Shown: positions 5,061-7,944 of the stretch, piece after piece | How positions within the stretch are numbered: position 1 is the first letter of the stretch | How the letters are laid out: each line of letters starts with the position of its first letter | From: Oscillospiraceae bacterium | GTDB lineage: Bacteria; Bacillota; Clostridia; Oscillospirales; Acutalibacteraceae | Reading direction: 5' to 3' | Assembly (NCBI GenBank): GCA_902761265.1 | Contig: CACWJV010000094.1 | Span: 1 to 7,944, forward strand | Length of the DNA stretch: 7,944 bases | Notes under the pieces: generated by a model | Seen by the model: only the letters and a program-made list of their open reading frames with translations | Database searches by the model: none | What the model was told of the DNA's origin: nothing | Position numbers and translations under genes: made by a program

Positions 5061-7944
5061 ATGAAAACAAAAACAACAACCGCACGACGCGCCCTTGCAC
5101 TGTGTATGAGCGTGCTCATGCTGCTGACGGCGTGGGTGTTCGTTGCGCCGACAAAGGCGGCTGCGGCGAGCACATGGGATGGCAGCATTGGCGATCCGGG
5201 CTGGTCACTCTATCACTATTCCGGCGATGACTATTACTTGGAGTCGGCAAGCGCACTGGTCTATTTTCTGAACCGCATTGCGAATCAAAATACGTTTGCG
5301 GGAAAAACCGTGCACCTGATGGTGGACGTCGATCTTGCAAACCGCGATTTCGGCGACAGTGTCTGGCCGTATAATACCGGGGACAACTATGCGTTTAAGG
5401 GTACCTTCGACGGCGGCGGGCATACCATCTCAAACTTTAAGATGACAAGCTCCAACCACCGTGTGGCTCTGTTCCGTACTGCTCAGAACGCAACGTTCAG
5501 AAACCTGAATTTTGAAAACGTCTTTGTGGATGACGCCAGCGACAGCAACAAGAAAAACGGCTTTGCCGCTCTGGTCGGCTTCATTAACGGAAACGGCTAC
5601 TCTACATTTGAAAATATTCACGTCAACAGCGGCTCCATTTTCGGCTATAACTATGTCGGCGCACTGGCCGGTGAAGTCGCGGGCAACGACAGCGGCACAA
5701 GACTGGTCATCAACAACTGCTCCAACGGCGCGACGATCAATGCACTCAATGTTCGCATCGGTGGTCTTGCGGGCAGTTGTCTGCCTGCGGTCTATGCAAC
5801 AGACTGCACCAACACCGGCAATGTCACAGCAGGTTCCACGGACGTCGGCGGTATTGTCGGCTGGATCGAGGACGATCCGTCCAGATTCGAAAGCTGTACC
5901 AACACGGGCAATGTACAGGGCAAAGACGCGGTCGGCGGCATTATCGGCTATTTCGGCAACGGTAACCAAAATAAAAAAATGACCTTGATCAACAATACCA
6001 ATCGGGGTGATATTTCTGCAACCACAAGAGCAGGCGGCATCGCCGGTCACTTGGAAACGAACTGCAACGCCCACGAAATTACAGGCAACGTCAATTACGG
6101 CGCAGTTACTGCCACAAATGACGACGCCGGCGGCATCATAGGCCGCAACAAGGGTTTCGGCGTCTGGACGAACAACAAAAACTACGGCGCAGTCACTTCG
6201 AACGGTGACAATGCCGGCGGTATTGTCGGCGAGATCGAAGACGACAAGCAGACCTTTATCAACTGCACCAACGCCGGCAAGATCACCGGCGCCAACTCCA
6301 CCGGCGGCATTGTCGGCTGGCTGAACAATGCGGCGGAGGATGAATTCAACCGCTGCTTCAACACCGGCACGATCAAATCAAACAACAGCTATGCCGGCGG
6401 CATTGCCGGCCGGGGCAATAAATTGATCACCTGCATTGAATGCTTCAATGTCGGCAATGTTGGGGGCGCCAACGACAGCGGCGGTCTGGTCGGCAGCATT
6501 GACTATCATACCTTCTTCTATCGCTGCTTCAACGCGGGCAGTGTGACGGCACCCTCGGGCAAATCTGCCGGCGGTCTGATTGGTTACACCAGCTACAACG
6601 GCGGCAACCACACCGAACAAATGGTTGTTGATTGCTTCAACTGGGGCAGCATCAGCGCTGAAAACGTTGGCGGTCTGGTCGGCTGGGTCAACGGCGGCAG
6701 CGCCCACTATCATGTTGCAAACTCTTATAACACAGGTTCTATTAACTATACGAACAAAGGGTATCAGTTTGTCGGCAACGGCGGCACGTGCGACGGCGGC
6801 TGCTATAAGATCGTAAACACCGGATCCGGTATATATAAAACAGCTGAAGAATTTGAAACCTACGATTTTTCTATCTCCTCCAACTTCGTTAAGAACACCT
6901 GGGGCGTGAAAATTGGTACAAGAACCTATTATTTCCCGATTCTCAACTGGTACCGGAATATGTTCAGCTTTGAATCCATCTTTGTTGATGCTCCGACTAG
7001 CATAAATGAAACATTTACAAAAACCTATAATGAATCTTTCACCGCACCGAACCCCACACGCACCGGTTACACCAGCGCTGATTGGTACAGTACGTCAGAC
7101 AGCAGCAAAACAATTGCCAAAGGCGTATCAGTGACCGCAGGCGTCACCGCCCCCACAAATACGCTGGTTGTCACACACAGCCCCACTGAGCCGACAGAAA
7201 TCAAGAACACCACTACCTACAACCTCTCCTGGACGCCCAACGCCTACACCATTCACTTTGAACGCAACGGCATGAACTACGGCGCCATGGAAGATCTCCC
7301 GATGACCTATGACACGCCGAAAAACCTGCCGGCGGTCGGCTTCTTCCGTGAATACAGTGTCACGCTGCACTATAACGATGAAACAACCGCAAACACAACC
7401 GAACCGGTGCGTTCGACGTTTGACGGCTGGGCAACAAGCGCCGACGGCGACAAGGTCTATGACGATCAGCAGCAGGTCAACAACCTCACCGCAGAAAACA
7501 ACGGAACGGTCAACCTGTATGCCAAATGGACGCCGGGCAGTCTTGCACTGACTTCGCCCGAAAGGGATGGTTATTCCTTTGAGGGTTGGTACACGGATGA
7601 TCAACTGACACAGAAAGTGGAGGGCAACAGCTTTACCCCGAATGCCAACGCCGATCTTTATGCAAACTGGACGATCAACACCTACTCCGTCACCTTCAAC
7701 ACCAATGGAACCGGCTACACCGTGTCGACAACTCCGGCGACGACGGTAACCCACGGCGGCAGTGTCACGTTTGCCATTGAACTGAGCGAAGGCTATTCCG
7801 ACAGCCCGGTGCCGGCTGTGACTGCGACCAGCGGTACTGTCAGCAGCAGCCAGTCCGGCAGCACGATTACCTACACCGTGTCGAACATCACCGACAACAC
7901 AGAGATCACCGTCGGCGACGCAACGATCAATACCTATACCATCA
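5061..7944 (+). CDS. Secreted GLUG/InlB-B repeat surface protein (3' end outside window)
   Basis: The frame is open from ATG 5061 to the window end (961 codons seen, no stop). AGGAGGA at 5046-5052 sets the start. Residues 1-36 are a signal peptide: basic start with R9/R10, hydrophobic core, then APTKAAAAS, with cleavage near residues 33-36; C15 lies too early for a lipobox. Residues about 40-165 look like the N-terminal cap of a parallel beta-helix, including FKGTFDGGGHTISNF (112-126). Residues about 167-585 hold 13 GLUG-type rungs (VGGIVGW and variants). About residues 590-730 are linker and beta-rich sequence. InlB-B/Listeria-Bacteroides-type repeats end at YAKWT (820-824) and YANWT (867-871). 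From T871 an 84-residue module runs and begins again at T955. The protein is presumably exported and displayed or released for adhesion or glycan binding; this is inferred from related surface proteins. Any anchor (sortase motif, SLH or dockerin) would lie beyond the window. No enzyme domain was recognised. Confidence 0.9.
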   Translation, partial: MKTKTTTARRALALCMSVLMLLTAWVFVAPTKAAAASTWDGSIGDPGWSLYHYSGDDYYLESASALVYFLNRIANQNTFAGKTVHLMVDVDLANRDFGDSVWPYNTGDNYAFKGTFDGGGHTISNFKMTSSNHRVALFRTAQNATFRNLNFENVFVDDASDSNKKNGFAALVGFINGNGYSTFENIHVNSGSIFGYNYVGALAGEVAGNDSGTRLVINNCSNGATINALNVRIGGLAGSCLPAVYATDCTNTGNVTAGSTDVGGIVGWIEDDPSRFESCTNTGNVQGKDAVGGIIGYFGNGNQNKKMTLINNTNRGDISATTRAGGIAGHLETNCNAHEITGNVNYGAVTATNDDAGGIIGRNKGFGVWTNNKNYGAVTSNGDNAGGIVGEIEDDKQTFINCTNAGKITGANSTGGIVGWLNNAAEDEFNRCFNTGTIKSNNSYAGGIAGRGNKLITCIECFNVGNVGGANDSGGLVGSIDYHTFFYRCFNAGSVTAPSGKSAGGLIGYTSYNGGNHTEQMVVDCFNWGSISAENVGGLVGWVNGGSAHYHVANSYNTGSINYTNKGYQFVGNGGTCDGGCYKIVNTGSGIYKTAEEFETYDFSISSNFVKNTWGVKIGTRTYYFPILNWYRNMFSFESIFVDAPTSINETFTKTYNESFTAPNPTRTGYTSADWYSTSDSSKTIAKGVSVTAGVTAPTNTLVVTHSPTEPTEIKNTTTYNLSWTPNAYTIHFERNGMNYGAMEDLPMTYDTPKNLPAVGFFREYSVTLHYNDETTANTTEPVRSTFDGWATSADGDKVYDDQQQVNNLTAENNGTVNLYAKWTPGSLALTSPERDGYSFEGWYTDDQLTQKVEGNSFTPNANADLYANWTINTYSVTFNTNGTGYTVSTTPATTVTHGGSVTFAIELSEGYSDSPVPAVTATSGTVSSSQSGSTITYTVSNITDNTEITVGDATINTYTI
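5559..6686 (+). repeat. GLUG repeat array within the surface-protein gene
   Basis: Thirteen copies of a G-[GA]-[IL]-[VIA]-G core start at residues 167, 199, 233, 262, 291, 324, 356, 385, 414, 445, 473, 503 and 536, a period of 28-34 residues. Most rungs also carry [CN]-x-N-x-G-x-[IV] before the core, as in CTNTGNV, NKNYGAV and CFNAGSV. A degenerate fourteenth unit with SYNTGSI and FVGNGG follows. This is the pattern of the GLUG motif family, which forms repetitive beta-helical or solenoid structures. Confidence 0.88.
7410..7673 (+). repeat. Two InlB-B/Listeria-Bacteroides-type repeats
   Basis: Residues 784-824 (RSTFDGWATSADGDKVYDD through LYAKWT) and 837-871 (GYSFEGWYTDDQLTQKVEG through LYANWT) share the FxGW...LYAxWT signature of the family. 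NTTTYNLSWTPNAYTIHF at about 715-733 ends in a similar W-T and may be the tail of a more diverged earlier copy. They are typically short beta-grasp-like spacers in surface proteins. Confidence 0.8.
7671..7944 (+). repeat. Tandem 84-residue module, second copy cut by the window end
   Basis: TINTYSV at residues 871-877 recurs as TINTYTI at 955-961, so the period is 84 codons (252 bp). The first copy contains VTHGGSVTFAIELSEGY and TYTVSNITDNTEITV, typical of divergent repeat domains in clostridial surface proteins. More copies are expected past position 7944. Confidence 0.7.

Noticed and set aside
5559..6686. CRISPR-like or DNA-level repeat array
   Set aside because: The period of about 90 bp varies and similarity is at the protein level (GLUG rungs); there are no identical direct repeats with unique spacers.
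5430..6713. Minus-strand Ala/Val/Asp-rich open frames opposite the GLUG array
   Set aside because: Their regularity comes from the repeat codons of the plus-strand GLUG motifs; the plus strand has the signal peptide, ribosome site and promoter.

Overview
The window reads as a stretch of chromosome from a Gram-positive anaerobe of the Clostridia, most likely a gut or rumen member of the Oscillospirales/Ruminococcaceae type. The support is strong AGGAGG-type ribosome binding sites, sigma-A-like promoters, GC-rich coding with GC-rich third positions, a SARP-like response regulator paired with a LytS/YehU-type kinase, and a large secreted protein with GLUG and InlB-B-type (Listeria-Bacteroides) repeats. 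The taxon is an inference from style and gene content, not from a marker gene. All genes are on the + strand.

Layout: (1) Positions 1-76 hold a short promoter region with an extended -10 box. (2) A two-component system follows, with the response regulator first (77-871) and the membrane histidine kinase second (859-2136), overlapping by 13 bp. (3) A 12-TM major facilitator permease (2171-3406) follows after 34 bp, with a candidate promoter of its own at the 3' end of the kinase gene, and is closed by a hairpin terminator (3412-3448). (4) A separately transcribed cytoplasmic glycoside hydrolase family 43 protein with a CBM6-like C-terminal domain (3519-4802) has its own promoter and a strong terminator (4825-4868). 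(5) A 258-bp intergenic region carries the terminator, a second inverted repeat, a good promoter (4951-4980) and a leader hairpin. (6) A large secreted repeat protein starts at 5061 and is still open at 7944. It has a signal peptide, an N-terminal beta-helix cap, 13 GLUG-type rungs of about 30 residues, two InlB-B-type repeats and the start of a tandem 84-residue module.

How the genes may work together: the kinase, regulator and permease look like a sense-and-import module, in which a membrane kinase detects a small solute and the regulator switches on a neighbouring transporter. This resembles in outline the E. coli YpdA/YpdB-YhjX arrangement. The GH43 protein has no export signal, so it would act on oligosaccharides already inside the cell. 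The GLUG protein is an envelope or surface protein; nothing here ties it functionally to the other genes apart from a short shared sequence upstream of its promoter. I see no tRNA, rRNA, CRISPR array, insertion sequence or phage gene. I found no clear new defence or mobile system. The most notable points are the non-canonical catalytic-acid position in the GH43 protein, a Cys/Asn column in the GLUG solenoid, and short sequence elements shared between promoters.
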